A stretch of 64,000 nt of DNA from Pseudomonadales bacterium (GCA_024234165.1 JACKOP010000005.1:62001-126000), one strand, 5' to 3'. Positions 30,075 to 41,446 are shown, counted from the first letter of the stretch. Program-made: numbers and translations. Notes: generated from the letters alone by a model not told the origin.

Positions 30075-31820
30075 GTGCACCACGCTCTCGCCCGTCACAT
30101 CCGCCGCCTTGCACGCGCCCCGGCGCTGCTGCTGGCGCTGCTGCTGGTATCGGGGGCAGTCGCTGCCGCCAACGATCAGCTGAAGCTCAGCGTGCGCGGC
30201 CTCGACCAGGAGGCACGGCGCAACGTGCTCGCGCACCTCGGCAGCATCGATGCGCGGCTCGCCGACCAGCAGCCCCGACTGCATCGTGTCGTCGAACGTG
30301 CGCTGCGTGCCGCGCTGCGTCCGCTCGGCTACTACGAGGCAACGTTCACTCTGGAGCGTGGCGATGGCGTGCTGCGCATCGTGGTGCAGCGTGGCCAACG
30401 GGTGCTGTTCGCCGCACCACGGATCGTGGTCGACGAGCCGGCCGCCTCGCTGGCAGCGATCCGCAAGCTGGTGCAGGCCACGCCGATTCGCGCCGGCAAG
30501 CCGCTGTCACACGCAGTCTTCGACGATTTCCGCGAGGAACTGCTGCGCGCGTGTCGCCGCTATGGCTTCTTCGACTCGGCGTACCGCCGCTCCGAACTGC
30601 GTATCGATCCGGCCGCACACAGCGCCGTGGCGGACCTCGAGATTGCCTGTGGCCGACGCTACCGCTTCGGTGAAATCCGCGTTTCCGGCAGCCGCGTGAA
30701 CGACGACCTGCTGCTCGCGCTGGCACCGTTTGCCACCGGCGAACCGTTCGACAACACGCTGGTGACGCGATTCGAACGGGCGTTGCGCGACACCGGTTAT
30801 TTTCGCGAGATCGCGCTGCGCGTGGACCCGGGCGAGGACGCACGCGTCGCGGTGACGGTGCTCGCCGAAGACGTGAACACCACCCGCTACGAGATCGGCG
30901 CCGGCTTCAGCACCGATTCCTCGCTGCGTCTGCGCTTCAACCGCGACACGCCGCGCGTGAACGCGCGCGGCCATGCACTGCGCATCGAATCAGAGCTGTC
31001 CGACCCGCGCCAGTCGGTGGAGGCTTCGTACCGCATCCCGCACCATCACCCGCTCGACGACTATTTCGAGCTCATCGGCGGGCTGCGCGGCACGCATGTG
31101 CAGGACACCAAGACGGTGGTCGTGACCTCCGGCCTGCGCCATGTATTGAAAGTGTTCGACGACTGGTCGCTGAACTACGGCAGCACCCTCGAACTCGAGC
31201 GCTTCACGGTAGGTGCGGCACGCCAGAAGGACGCTGCCTACCTGTTGCCCGGCATCAGCATTTCACGTACCCGCGTCGATTCCGGCATCGATCCGCTGCG
31301 CGGCACCTCGTGGTTCGCGTCGCTCGACTTCAGCGACCCGGCGCTGGGTTCGCCGACGGATTTCCTGCGTCTGCGTGCACGCGGCAAGTGGCTGTTCGGA
31401 TTGGCAGACGACAACACGACGATACTGGGCCGCGTCGAAGTCGGCACGTTGTTCACGCACGACTTCACGGCGATTCCCGCCTCGCTGCGCTTCGCTGCGG
31501 GAGGCGACAACAGCGTGCGCGGCTTCGATTTCGAGTCGCTGGGGCCGCGCGACGCCAGCGGGCAGCTCACCGGCGGGAGCCGCCTGGCAGTCGGCAGCGT
31601 CGAGATCTCGCGGCGCGTGCTGCCGCGCTGGCGACTCGCGGCGTTCACCGACGCGGGCAGTGCGTTTCGCGGCGGTGACGAGGAATTCCACCAGAGTGTC
31701 GGCGCCGGGATACGCTGGCTGTCACCGGTAGGACAGGTCCGAGTCGATCTGGCGTTCCCGGTGAACGACAGCCGCCATTCGGGCTTCCGGCTCCACGTCA
31801 GCATGGGGCCACCGCTGTGA
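30075..31820 (+). CDS. tamA: Translocation and assembly module TamA (Omp85 family)
   Basis: About 581 residues. A signal peptide ([16 protein letters not shown]) is followed by about three POTRA repeats (about 35-260) and a 16-strand Omp85 barrel with the motif RFAAGGDNSVRGFDFESLGP (lid-lock region, about 475-494). TamA inserts in the outer membrane and acts with TamB in outer-membrane protein assembly and envelope lipid transport. The GTG at 30075 was chosen because it directly precedes the signal peptide; a longer frame is open but implausible. Its stop overlaps the tamB start (GTGA). Confidence 0.9.
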   Translation: MHHALARHIRRLARAPALLLALLLVSGAVAAANDQLKLSVRGLDQEARRNVLAHLGSIDARLADQQPRLHRVVERALRAALRPLGYYEATFTLERGDGVLRIVVQRGQRVLFAAPRIVVDEPAASLAAIRKLVQATPIRAGKPLSHAVFDDFREELLRACRRYGFFDSAYRRSELRIDPAAHSAVADLEIACGRRYRFGEIRVSGSRVNDDLLLALAPFATGEPFDNTLVTRFERALRDTGYFREIALRVDPGEDARVAVTVLAEDVNTTRYEIGAGFSTDSSLRLRFNRDTPRVNARGHALRIESELSDPRQSVEASYRIPHHHPLDDYFELIGGLRGTHVQDTKTVVVTSGLRHVLKVFDDWSLNYGSTLELERFTVGAARQKDAAYLLPGISISRTRVDSGIDPLRGTSWFASLDFSDPALGSPTDFLRLRARGKWLFGLADDNTTILGRVEVGTLFTHDFTAIPASLRFAAGGDNSVRGFDFESLGPRDASGQLTGGSRLAVGSVEISRRVLPRWRLAAFTDAGSAFRGGDEEFHQSVGAGIRWLSPVGQVRVDLAFPVNDSRHSGFRLHVSMGPPL

Positions 31821-34800
31821 ACGCACGTCGCCTCACCCTGTTCGCGTTGCGCCTGTTCCTGTGGGGGCTGAGCGCGGCAGTGCTGTTCGCGATCGCACTG
31901 GCCGCAAGCGAGCGCGGCACCGCATTGGCCGCGCGTGCAATGAGCGCACTCGTGCCGGGGCTCGCACTCGAGCATCGCGCCGGCAATCTGCTGGAAGCGC
32001 AGTTCGCGCTTGTAGGCTGGCACGATGACTCGACCACCGTACGCGCGCACGACGTAGCGTGGAGCCTGGCCCCGCACTGCCTGCTGGGGGACCGTCTGTG
32101 CTTTGCCAGCCTCACGCTGGAACGCCTCGACATCGTGCTCGGCCCCGAGCAGGACGACGCAGCCCCGTTTGCGCTGGAGCCGCTGAAGGCACCGTTGCCG
32201 GTGACGATCGCGCACGGTGCGATCGGCGAGCTCCGCATACGACGCGCAGACAGTGAACTGCTCACGCTGCACGACGTACGGCTTGCCGGCCGCTTCGTCG
32301 ACAGCCGGATCACGCTCGACAGCCTGGCGGCACGCATGGACGAATTCAGCGCCTCGCTGGAGGCGGAAATCGATCTGCGGGCACAGCTGCCGCTGCGCCT
32401 GAGCGGGCGCATCGACTGGGCGCGGCGACAGCAGGCGGCGCTGCACCTGACGGGCGACCTTGCGCATCTCAACTTCGATGCCACCGGCAGCGGCGAATAC
32501 GCGATCGATGCCGAAGGCTTTGCCGAACTGCTCGCCGACGCACCACGCATCGAGCTCAGCGCCTCGAGCCGCGACACGCTGCACCCGCTGCCCGCCGAGC
32601 CCGAACTCGCTGCACTGCAGGAAGTGGTGCTGCGCGTATCCGGCAGCAGCGAGGAACTGCAGGCGCATTTCGCAGCGCGGGTCAGCGGCAGCCTGACCGG
32701 CGCAGCGCGGCTCGAGGGCACGGCGACGTGGACACCCGACCACACGCAGTTCACCCGGCTCGAACTCCGTGGTGACGCTGGCAGCCTCGTTGCCAGCGGA
32801 GAACTGCGCGGAACGCAGTGGACCGCCAGACTGGACGCAGCCGATTTCTGTCCGCCCGCGTGGCAGCCGCAGTTCGAGTGCCGGCTGAGCGGCGAGTCCA
32901 CGCTGGCTGGCACCCTCGATGGCACCCTTTCCACGCTCGATGCACGCACCGCACTGCACGGCAGCGTGAACGGGCGTGACGCGCGCCTCGAAGGCAGCGC
33001 GGCACGTGATGGCGCCGGCACCTGGCAGCTCGCCGGACTGCGCATCCTGAATGGCGCCAACCGCTTGCAGCTCGACGGCAGGATCGGTACCACACTGGCC
33101 CTGGACGCCACGGTCACGCTGGGCAACCTCGGCGACACGCTCGCGGGCGCACACGGCAGCGGGCACGCGGGGCTGCGCATCGGCGGCACGCTGCAGGATC
33201 CGCAAGTCGACGGCGAGCTGAGCGCACAGGGACTGCGGTGGCAGGACCATGCAGCGGACAGCGTGAGTGTGCAGGCGCACTGGCTCGGCCTGCGCAACCG
33301 CGACAACCGCGTGCGCGTGGGTGCCAGCGGACTGGTCGCGGCCGGCACTGCGGTCGGTACGCTGGAGGCAAGCGTGGCAGGCTCGGGCAGCGCGCACCGC
33401 ATCACGCTTGCCGTGCAGGCCGACTCCGCCCGGCTCGAGACGCGCTGCAGCGGCACGCTCGGTGACGGCGGTGACTGGCGCGGCAACTGCGATGCGCTCG
33501 GCGTGAACCCGCACCCCGCGCTCGGGGAGTGGCGAGCCGATCGTGTCGTCCCACTCACCTGGGACGCCGGCAGCAGGACGGCGCGGATCGGCGCGTTCTG
33601 CCTCGGCCATGAGCAGACGACGTTCTGCAGCACGCTTCCCGTTCTGCTGGGAGCGGAGCGATTGGAAGGAATCGCACTGCGCGGGCGCGATATTCCGCTC
33701 GCCTTACTGGGACCGTGGCTGCCGGCCGAGCTGCAAGGCGACGGCCTGTTCGGTTTCGATGCAAGCGCGAGCCGCGCTGCCGGCGCACCCGTACGCGTCG
33801 AGGCGCACGTATCGGGAGCCGCGATCACGCTCGGCGTTCCGGTCGGGGGCGACGTGCTCGCGCTCGAGCTGAACGGTTTCGCAGCAAACCTGCAGGGCAC
33901 TTCCCGCCGCGCGACACTTGCCTGGCAACTCACCCTGCGCGGCGGTGGCGGCGTGAACGGAAATCTCGACACCGACTTCGCCGCACGCGCACTGGACGGC
34001 ACGGTTTCGCTGCAGGATCTGGATCTGGCACAGCTCGCCGTGCCGTTGCCGGGCATGCTCGATATGGCCGGCACGCTCGCAGGCACACTGCGATTGCACG
34101 GAGCGCTCGATGCACCGCAACTGTCCGGAGCACTGCGACTCCGTGACGCACGCTTCGTGCACGAGCGGCTGCCGCAACCGATCGAGGACGCCAGCGTCAT
34201 GATCGATTTTGCCGGCAGCGAGGCACACATCGACGGCCGTTTCCGCACCGGCTCCGGCACGGCCACGCTCGGCGGCAGCGCACGCTTCGACGACGCGGGC
34301 TGGAGCGCGGACCTGGCGCTGCGCTCATCCGGCCTGCAAATCGAACCCGTGCGCGGCAGCAGCGCCACGGTGGCGCCGGAGCTGCGCCTGCTGCTGAGCC
34401 CGACGCAGGCACTGCTGAGCGGCGAAGTCTTCCTGCCAAGCGCCGACATACGCATCGACGAACTGCCCGATACCGCCATCGGCGAGTCACCGTACGCGGT
34501 CGTCGTCGGCGAGGAGCAGGCGGGCACGCCATTTCCGTGGGGACTCGATGTGCGCGTGCGCCTCGGCGAGCACGTGCGCCTGCGCGGCATGGGTGTCGAC
34601 GCCCGGCTCGAGGGCGCTCTCGATGTCACACGCGACGCCAACGCGGCCCTGCTGCGCGGGCGCGGCGAAATCCGCATCGTCGACGGTCGCTATACCGCCT
34701 ACGGACAGAACCTCGAGGTGACCGAAGGGCGCATCCGCTTCCGTGGCGCACTCGATCGCCCGGACCTGGCCCTGACCGCGATCCGGCGCATCGAAGACGA

Positions 34801-35242
34801 CAACGTCGAGGTCGGCGTACGCGTGCGCGGTGATCTGCGCGAACCGCTGATCAGCACCTTCTCGCGTCCGGCGATGGAGGAGACGCTGGCGATGCACTAC
34901 CTGCTCACCGGTCGCAAACCCGACAGCGGCGACAACCTGGACCTTGCGGTGAGCACGATGCTGATGCAACTCGGCATGGCGGGTGCCAACCGCATCACGG
35001 GCAGTGCGGCGAGCCGCCTCGGCATCCAGGATTTCCAGCTCGCGGCGCGCCAGGTCGAAGGAGGAACCGAGGTTCACCTGAGCGGCTATCTGTCACCCGA
35101 TCTGTACCTGCGCTACGGCGTGTCCACCTTCGACCGCATCAACACGTTTCGCCTGCGCTACCGCCTGCGCGGTTCCTTCTACATCGAGGCGATCTCCGGA
35201 ATCGAGAACGCGATCGACTTCCTGTATTCTTTCGAACGATGA
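31817..35242 (+). CDS. tamB: Translocation and assembly module TamB (AsmA-like)
   Basis: 1141 residues. A short N-terminal membrane anchor (about 8-30) precedes a very long periplasmic beta-rich region and the conserved C-terminal DUF490 domain (about 800-1141), which contains GRYTAYGQNLEVTEGRIRF and LALTAIRRIEDDNVEVGV. The anchor tethers it in the inner membrane so that it spans the periplasm to TamA. GTG start overlaps tamA; its own stop overlaps the next gene (ATGA), so all three are coupled. Confidence 0.92.
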   Translation: MNARRLTLFALRLFLWGLSAAVLFAIALAASERGTALAARAMSALVPGLALEHRAGNLLEAQFALVGWHDDSTTVRAHDVAWSLAPHCLLGDRLCFASLTLERLDIVLGPEQDDAAPFALEPLKAPLPVTIAHGAIGELRIRRADSELLTLHDVRLAGRFVDSRITLDSLAARMDEFSASLEAEIDLRAQLPLRLSGRIDWARRQQAALHLTGDLAHLNFDATGSGEYAIDAEGFAELLADAPRIELSASSRDTLHPLPAEPELAALQEVVLRVSGSSEELQAHFAARVSGSLTGAARLEGTATWTPDHTQFTRLELRGDAGSLVASGELRGTQWTARLDAADFCPPAWQPQFECRLSGESTLAGTLDGTLSTLDARTALHGSVNGRDARLEGSAARDGAGTWQLAGLRILNGANRLQLDGRIGTTLALDATVTLGNLGDTLAGAHGSGHAGLRIGGTLQDPQVDGELSAQGLRWQDHAADSVSVQAHWLGLRNRDNRVRVGASGLVAAGTAVGTLEASVAGSGSAHRITLAVQADSARLETRCSGTLGDGGDWRGNCDALGVNPHPALGEWRADRVVPLTWDAGSRTARIGAFCLGHEQTTFCSTLPVLLGAERLEGIALRGRDIPLALLGPWLPAELQGDGLFGFDASASRAAGAPVRVEAHVSGAAITLGVPVGGDVLALELNGFAANLQGTSRRATLAWQLTLRGGGGVNGNLDTDFAARALDGTVSLQDLDLAQLAVPLPGMLDMAGTLAGTLRLHGALDAPQLSGALRLRDARFVHERLPQPIEDASVMIDFAGSEAHIDGRFRTGSGTATLGGSARFDDAGWSADLALRSSGLQIEPVRGSSATVAPELRLLLSPTQALLSGEVFLPSADIRIDELPDTAIGESPYAVVVGEEQAGTPFPWGLDVRVRLGEHVRLRGMGVDARLEGALDVTRDANAALLRGRGEIRIVDGRYTAYGQNLEVTEGRIRFRGALDRPDLALTAIRRIEDDNVEVGVRVRGDLREPLISTFSRPAMEETLAMHYLLTGRKPDSGDNLDLAVSTMLMQLGMAGANRITGSAASRLGIQDFQLAARQVEGGTEVHLSGYLSPDLYLRYGVSTFDRINTFRLRYRLRGSFYIEAISGIENAIDFLYSFER

Positions 35243-36336
35243 GCACACAAGAATTCAGACTGCCCGCACTCGGCGACGGGCAGCGTGAAGCAACGATCAT
35301 CGAATGGTACGTGGCACCCGGTGACTACGTCGTTGCCGGCCAGCCACTGCTGGCAGTGGAGACCGCTACCGCACTGATCGAAGTTCCGGCGCCACGCAGC
35401 GGGCGCATCACCACGCACGACGTCGCTGAAGGCGAGCGCGTCCCGGTCGGCGCCGTACTGCTGCGTCTCACCGCGGCATCACAAGGGGAGGGGCTGACGC
35501 TCGCAGACGCAGTGCGTGACACATCATCGACGGTGACCGGCACCCCAACCCCTTCTGCGCCGGCATCGGTGCGCGCCTCGACGGCGGCGCGCCGCCTGGC
35601 ACGCGAACTGCGCCATGAACTCGAGTCGATCACTGCAAGCGATGCGAACGACGCGATCGATGCCGACGGCACGATGGCGTTGCACGAGACGGCGCCCGTC
35701 GGGTGGCAGGAGCTCGACGCGGCACGCCGCACCATGGCCGTGCAGATGGCTGACACACGCGACGTGGCAAGCGCCTCGGTGCACGCACGCGCCCGCACTG
35801 GCGCATGGCTCGAAGGCACGCAACGGCAGCAGCGGCTGGTTCGCGCCGTAGTGCATGCCTGCGCGCTCGAACCCGCGCTGAATTGCTGGTTCGATCCCGA
35901 GCGTCTCATGCGCTGCGAGCACCCGACGGTGGACATCGGACTTGTCGCCGGCACGATGACGGGGACTTGCATGCCGGTGCTGCGCGACGTTGCCGCACTC
36001 GATGACGACACGCTGCTCGCAAGCCTGCAGGAACTGGATGCGTGCGCGTCGGCGCACCCGTCGTCACGCGAGCAGGCGGATGCAGCGACGATTTCACTGA
36101 TGGATTTCGGCACGCTCGGTGTAGAGACGGCACGGCTCGCCGTGCTGGCGCCACAGGTTGCGATGGTCACCAGCGGGCGGATCACCCAGGCGGTGGTCGT
36201 GCGTGACGGAGTGCCGGCGGTGGAACCGGTGCTGCCGCTGTCGTTGAGTTTCGATCAGCGCGCGGTCGGCGTCGGGGAAGCGGCACGTTTTCTCGATGCG
36301 CTGCGTGAACACCTCGAACGCGCCGAAGCGTCCTGA
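35239..36336 (+). CDS. E2-type acyltransferase-like protein lacking lipoyl Lys and catalytic His
   Basis: 365 residues with the layout of a 2-oxoacid dehydrogenase E2: lipoyl-like domain (about 3-78), linker, a short peripheral-subunit-binding-like segment (about 112-132, TAARRLARELRHELE) and a C-terminal acyltransferase domain (about 150-365, with VDIGLVAGT and LPLSLSFD). Key residues are missing. The lipoylated lysine of ETDKA is Thr44 in VETATALIEVP. The catalytic DHRxxDG is DQRAVGV, so His is Gln340 and the second Asp is Gly344. The frame is intact and overlaps the tamB stop (ATGA). No E1 or E3 gene is near. It is probably a non-catalytic homologue; its function is unknown. Confidence 0.8.
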   Translation: MSTQEFRLPALGDGQREATIIEWYVAPGDYVVAGQPLLAVETATALIEVPAPRSGRITTHDVAEGERVPVGAVLLRLTAASQGEGLTLADAVRDTSSTVTGTPTPSAPASVRASTAARRLARELRHELESITASDANDAIDADGTMALHETAPVGWQELDAARRTMAVQMADTRDVASASVHARARTGAWLEGTQRQQRLVRAVVHACALEPALNCWFDPERLMRCEHPTVDIGLVAGTMTGTCMPVLRDVAALDDDTLLASLQELDACASAHPSSREQADAATISLMDFGTLGVETARLAVLAPQVAMVTSGRITQAVVVRDGVPAVEPVLPLSLSFDQRAVGVGEAARFLDALREHLERAEAS

Positions 36337-36357
36337 GCGCTGCGCAGTGGCGCAAAG

Positions 36358-37638
36358 TCAGCGCGGCAGCGGTGCGCGATCGCGGAAGTAGCGCGGCGGC
36401 GATTCGATTCCCAACAGCTCGCGTCGCAACAGGTCGAGCCCGGTCGCCGCCACCATCGCCTGGAAGCGCTTGCGTTCGAGCGGAAAATACAGCTCGCGGG
36501 CCTGCAGCCGCGAGGGGCTTCCCCACGCGATCCAGACGGTGCCAACCGGTTTCTCCTCGCTGCCACCGTCGGGGCCGGCAATTCCCGACACCGCGACCGC
36601 AAGATCGGCACCGCTGAGCGCAAGCGCTCCGTTCGCCATGGCGCGCACCACGGCTTCGCTGACCGCTCCATGCTCGCGCAGCGTTGCCGCTTCAACACCC
36701 AGCACGCGCTGCTTGATCCGGTTCGAATAGGCGACGACGCCGGCTTCGAACACCCGCGAAGCACCGGGCACTTCGGTCAGCAACGCAGCGAGCAGCCCGC
36801 CGGTACACGACTCTGCCGTCGCCACCCGCTTGCCGCACGCACCGAGCATCTCCACCACGCAACCCTGCAAGCTGACGCTGCCGCTTCCGATGATGTGCTC
36901 GGCAAACAGCGCCTGCACGCGTTGCTCGCAGCGGATGCGTGCCGCCTCGTCGGAACGCCGCACACTCGTCACCTTCAACTCGACGGTCGGTATGCCGGCA
37001 CGGAAACCGAGTTCGATCCCGGCCGGCCAGTCCGGGATTTCCGCGTCGATGCGCTGCTGAAGTGCAGACTCGCCGATGCCGAACAACTGCAGCCGCGTGA
37101 TCACCAGCGGCTCGCGCTGCGGGTAACGCTCGACGAGCCACGGCACGATCTGCGCATCGAGCATGCGCTGCAGCTCGCTCGGCACACCGGGAGTACAGAT
37201 GACCTCACAGGTGCCGATGCGCAGCCGGAAGCCAGGCGCGCTGCCGGTGGCATTCGGCACCACACTGGCCCCCTCGGGCAGAAGCGCCTGCTTGCGGTTG
37301 GCCGCACTGAGCGCAACGCCGCGACTGCGACACCACGCAGCGACCTGCGCCAGCGCCTCGGGATGTTCGCGCAACGCCACGCCAGCAGTCGCCGCAAGTA
37401 CCTGCGCGGTGAGATCGTCGCTGGTGGGGCCCAGCCCGCCGTTGACGATCAGCACCTCGCAGCGTTCGGCCAGGCGCAACAGCTCGGAGCGGATCCGAGC
37501 CTCGTCGTCACCGACCGTGACCTTGCCGCCGATACGCAGACCCAGCGGCTCCAGCGTGCGCGCGATCAGCGCCGAATTCGAGTCGACGGTCACGCCGCTC
37601 ATCAGCTCGTTGCCGGTCATCAGCAGCTCGATCCTCAC
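36358..37638 (-). CDS. cinA: CinA-family nicotinamide-nucleotide amidohydrolase
   Basis: 426 residues. An N-terminal molybdopterin-binding-like (MocF/COG1058) domain (about 1-175: IELLMTGNELMSG, GGLGPTSDD) is followed by a C-terminal PncC amidohydrolase domain (about 255-420: TAESCTGGLLAALLTEVPGAS, AVSGIAGPDGGSEEKPVGTV). PncC deamidates NMN to nicotinate mononucleotide in NAD recycling. The GTG at 37638 has GGGAGG 8 nt upstream and was preferred over a GTG 10 codons earlier. Divergent from rlmJ. Confidence 0.9.
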   Translation of the reverse strand: MRIELLMTGNELMSGVTVDSNSALIARTLEPLGLRIGGKVTVGDDEARIRSELLRLAERCEVLIVNGGLGPTSDDLTAQVLAATAGVALREHPEALAQVAAWCRSRGVALSAANRKQALLPEGASVVPNATGSAPGFRLRIGTCEVICTPGVPSELQRMLDAQIVPWLVERYPQREPLVITRLQLFGIGESALQQRIDAEIPDWPAGIELGFRAGIPTVELKVTSVRRSDEAARIRCEQRVQALFAEHIIGSGSVSLQGCVVEMLGACGKRVATAESCTGGLLAALLTEVPGASRVFEAGVVAYSNRIKQRVLGVEAATLREHGAVSEAVVRAMANGALALSGADLAVAVSGIAGPDGGSEEKPVGTVWIAWGSPSRLQARELYFPLERKRFQAMVAATGLDLLRRELLGIESPPRYFRDRAPLPR

Positions 37639-37737
37639 CGTGTTGACCCTCCCGCTGTCACGAACCACAGGCGCTGCGTCGATTTGTCAGCGTACACGCT
37701 AACTGCTTGAATAGCCGCGCGCAAACGGAGGCACACC

Positions 37738-38571
37738 ATGCTCGGCTATCGCCACGCATTCCACGCCGGCAACCACGCCGATGTGCTGAAGCACGTGACA
37801 CTGCTGCAGGTGCTCGACCACCTGACGGGCAAGGACAAGCCGTTCTGGTACATCGATACGCACGCGGGTGCCGGCTGTTACGCGCTTGCCCATGGCCCGG
37901 CTGCCGGGCACGGCGAACATCTCGACGGCGTGGCGCGTCTGTGGGCAGCCGACGCGCTCCCTGGCGCACTGGCGGACTATGTCGCGTTGCTGCGCGAACT
38001 GAACCCGCGCGGTCAGCTCCAGCGCTACCCCGGTTCACCGTGGATCGCGCGTGCACGCATGCGTGCGCGTGACCACCTGTGGCTGCACGAGCTGCACCCG
38101 ACTGACCACACGCAGCTCGCACGCGATTTCGCCACCGCCCACTGTCATGTGCACAACCACGACGGCTTCGCCGCACTGAAGGCGTTGCTGCCGCCGGAGC
38201 CGCGCCGCGCACTGGTGCTGATCGACCCGTCCTACGAAATGCGCGAAGACTACACGCGAGTGCCCGGTGCGCTGCAGCAGGCGCTGCAGCGCTTTGCGAC
38301 CGGCGTCTACCTGGTGTGGTATCCGCTGATCGCACGCCGCGAGGCAAGGGAACTGCCGGCGCGCCTCGCGGCACTCGGAGCCGAGCGCTGGTTGCGCGCC
38401 GAACTGGTGGTGGCCGGCGCCGATCACCAGGGGCTCTACGGCAGCGGCGTCTTCGTGATCAATCCGCCGTGGATGCTGGAGGCGGCGCTCGGTGCCGCGC
38501 TGGCGCATCTGGTCACGCTGCTGGGGCGAGACCGCCACGCAGGCTACTCGCTGCAGGCCTCACCGCCCTGA
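37738..38571 (+). CDS. rlmJ: 23S rRNA (adenine2030-N6)-methyltransferase
   Basis: 277-residue methyltransferase that methylates A2030 of 23S rRNA. Motifs FHAGNHADVLKH (about 7-18), DTHAGAGCYAL (SAM binding, about 40) and the catalytic DPSYEMREDY (about 162) are those of RlmJ. A good ribosome site (CGGAGG) precedes the ATG by about 8 nt. Confidence 0.95.
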   Translation: MLGYRHAFHAGNHADVLKHVTLLQVLDHLTGKDKPFWYIDTHAGAGCYALAHGPAAGHGEHLDGVARLWAADALPGALADYVALLRELNPRGQLQRYPGSPWIARARMRARDHLWLHELHPTDHTQLARDFATAHCHVHNHDGFAALKALLPPEPRRALVLIDPSYEMREDYTRVPGALQQALQRFATGVYLVWYPLIARREARELPARLAALGAERWLRAELVVAGADHQGLYGSGVFVINPPWMLEAALGAALAHLVTLLGRDRHAGYSLQASPP

Positions 38572-38656
38572 CAGGGCTGTCGCAAAGGCCCTCGAGCAGT
38601 GGCATGACCGGCGCATGATGAAGCGTCCTGCGACACCCTCGACTATGCAGCCCGAC

Positions 38657-39295
38657 TCAGGGAGCGAGGCGCTCGATCTGCCACTGCCCGTCTTCGCCAC
38701 GCCGGTAGCTGAAGCGATCGTGCAGGCGGTTTGGTCGCCCCTGCCAGAACTCGAAGGCATCGGGCACCACGCGATAGCCGCCCCAGAACGTCGGCGACGG
38801 AATCCGGCCGTCGGCGAATTTCTGCTTCAGCCGCGCGAATTCGTCTTCCAGCAGCGCACGCGATGACAGCGGTCGGCTCTGTGCCGACGCCCACGCCGCA
38901 AGCTGGCTCTCGCGCGGTCGCATCAGGAAGTACTTCAGCGCTTCCGCATTACCCATGCGCTCGGCACGACCTTCGATGCGTACCTGGCGCTCCATGTCGC
39001 TCCACGGGAACAGCAGCGCGACGCGTGCATTCGCGGCAATCTCGCACGCCTTGCGGCTCTCGAGGTTGGTATAGAACACGAAACCCGATGCATCGCAGTG
39101 CTTCAGCAGCACCAGCCGTTGCGACGGCCAGCCACGCTGGTCGACCGTCGCCAAAGCCATCGCCGTCGGATCACGCAGGCCGGCATCGATCGCGTGCCGC
39201 AACCACGTCTCGAACTGGACGAATGGCGACGGGTCCAGGTCCTTGCGGTGCAGCCCCGGCGCAAGATACTCGCGGCGGAAGTCTTCGAGATCCAT
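38657..39295 (-). CDS. pdxH: Pyridoxamine 5'-phosphate oxidase
   Basis: 212-residue FMN enzyme that oxidises pyridoxamine/pyridoxine phosphate to pyridoxal 5'-phosphate. Recognisable parts are MALATVDQRGWPSQRLVLLK, FYTNLESRKACEI, LLFPWSDMERQVRIEG and the C-terminal PNRLHDRFSYRR with ERLAP end. The start MDLEDFRREYL was chosen by family length over an upstream ATG. Confidence 0.96.
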   Translation of the reverse strand: MDLEDFRREYLAPGLHRKDLDPSPFVQFETWLRHAIDAGLRDPTAMALATVDQRGWPSQRLVLLKHCDASGFVFYTNLESRKACEIAANARVALLFPWSDMERQVRIEGRAERMGNAEALKYFLMRPRESQLAAWASAQSRPLSSRALLEDEFARLKQKFADGRIPSPTFWGGYRVVPDAFEFWQGRPNRLHDRFSYRRGEDGQWQIERLAP

Positions 39296-39354
39296 CAACG
39301 GCGCTCCGGTACTGGTATGCGGGAGGGCGCAGGAGGTTAGCAAGGATCGGATCG

Positions 39355-40038
39355 TCAGGCGCTCAGCAACAGTGCCAGGAAGCCCGAGATCACGATGCCG
39401 TCGAAGGTGCCCGCTCCGCCGATGCTGAGCATGCCGACACCGCGGCGGTCGAGGTCGCGCAGGTGCAGCACGTCGGCGCCGACCAGCGGACCGAGCACCC
39501 CGGCGCAGAACGCCACCGCCGGCGCGTGTGCGTGCACAAGGAGTTGCGCCAGCAGCGCGGCCAGACAGCCCGGCACCAGCGCCGGCAGCAGGATGCCGAG
39601 GCCGGCTACCGGCCGCGCCAACCGATGACAGACACCGATGTTGACCGCGATCACGGCCAGCGCCAGCGCGATCGCCGCGCTGTCAGCCCGTGCGAACAGG
39701 CGCACCAGTTCGTAGCCGACGATCAGCACCGGCAGGATGCAGCCACCCACGTTCAGCGCGACCACCTGCTGCGCATCCGCATGCAGCACACGCGGTACCA
39801 GACGTTCGATGCCGAACAGTGCCTGCTGCTGGTATTCGATCACGCGGGCCCCGGTGGTGCGTCGCCACACCGGCACGTTGAACATGCTGCCCAGAAAGAT
39901 CCCGATCACCAGCAGCAACGCGATCCGCGGCGAAAGCCCGAGCGCCAGCAGCCCCCCGATCATCGCGTCTGCCAGCAGGAACGGCAGCAGCAACAGCGCG
40001 ACCAGCACGACCATCAGCGCAAGAATCCCGGCGCGCAT
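39355..40038 (-). CDS. DUF1614 integral membrane protein
   Basis: 227 residues with about six or seven hydrophobic helices and a conserved asparagine-rich turn (SMFNVPVWRRTTG, about 50) and C-terminal GGAGTFDGIVISGFLALLLS. This matches the DUF1614 family, whose function is not known. The ATG at 40038 has GGGAGG about 8 nt upstream and was preferred over in-frame ATGs further up. It follows pdxH's start region by about 60 nt on the same strand; no operon partner suggests a role. Confidence 0.72.
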   Translation of the reverse strand: MRAGILALMVVLVALLLLPFLLADAMIGGLLALGLSPRIALLLVIGIFLGSMFNVPVWRRTTGARVIEYQQQALFGIERLVPRVLHADAQQVVALNVGGCILPVLIVGYELVRLFARADSAAIALALAVIAVNIGVCHRLARPVAGLGILLPALVPGCLAALLAQLLVHAHAPAVAFCAGVLGPLVGADVLHLRDLDRRGVGMLSIGGAGTFDGIVISGFLALLLSA

Positions 40039-40112
40039 CGATCTCCCTCCCATCCGCATCGCGTCCGTCAGCACCGGTCCTGGCCCCGGCGTGCTGAACG
40101 GCTGGATGCCGC

Positions 40113-41237
<1,125 letters not shown>

Positions 41238-41446
41238 CATCAGCGTCCATGCACACTCCTTGTGAAGCGAACGCGACGACGTCCGGTCGATGTCCACTCG
41301 TCTGCAGGATCACGGATGGCAGAGGTACTGGCGACCGGGTAGCCTGATGTTGCCTGTTTTTGAGCGTAGCACACGGTCGGGCCACCGGTTGCAGCCAGCT
41401 TGTAGCTGCTCGGAAGCCCTATGGAACGAATGATTGCTGATGTGAT

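Noticed and set aside
38572..38656. GCCCTG-A-CAGGGC palindrome between rlmJ and pdxH as a terminator
   Set aside because: The loop would be one base, and no T run follows.
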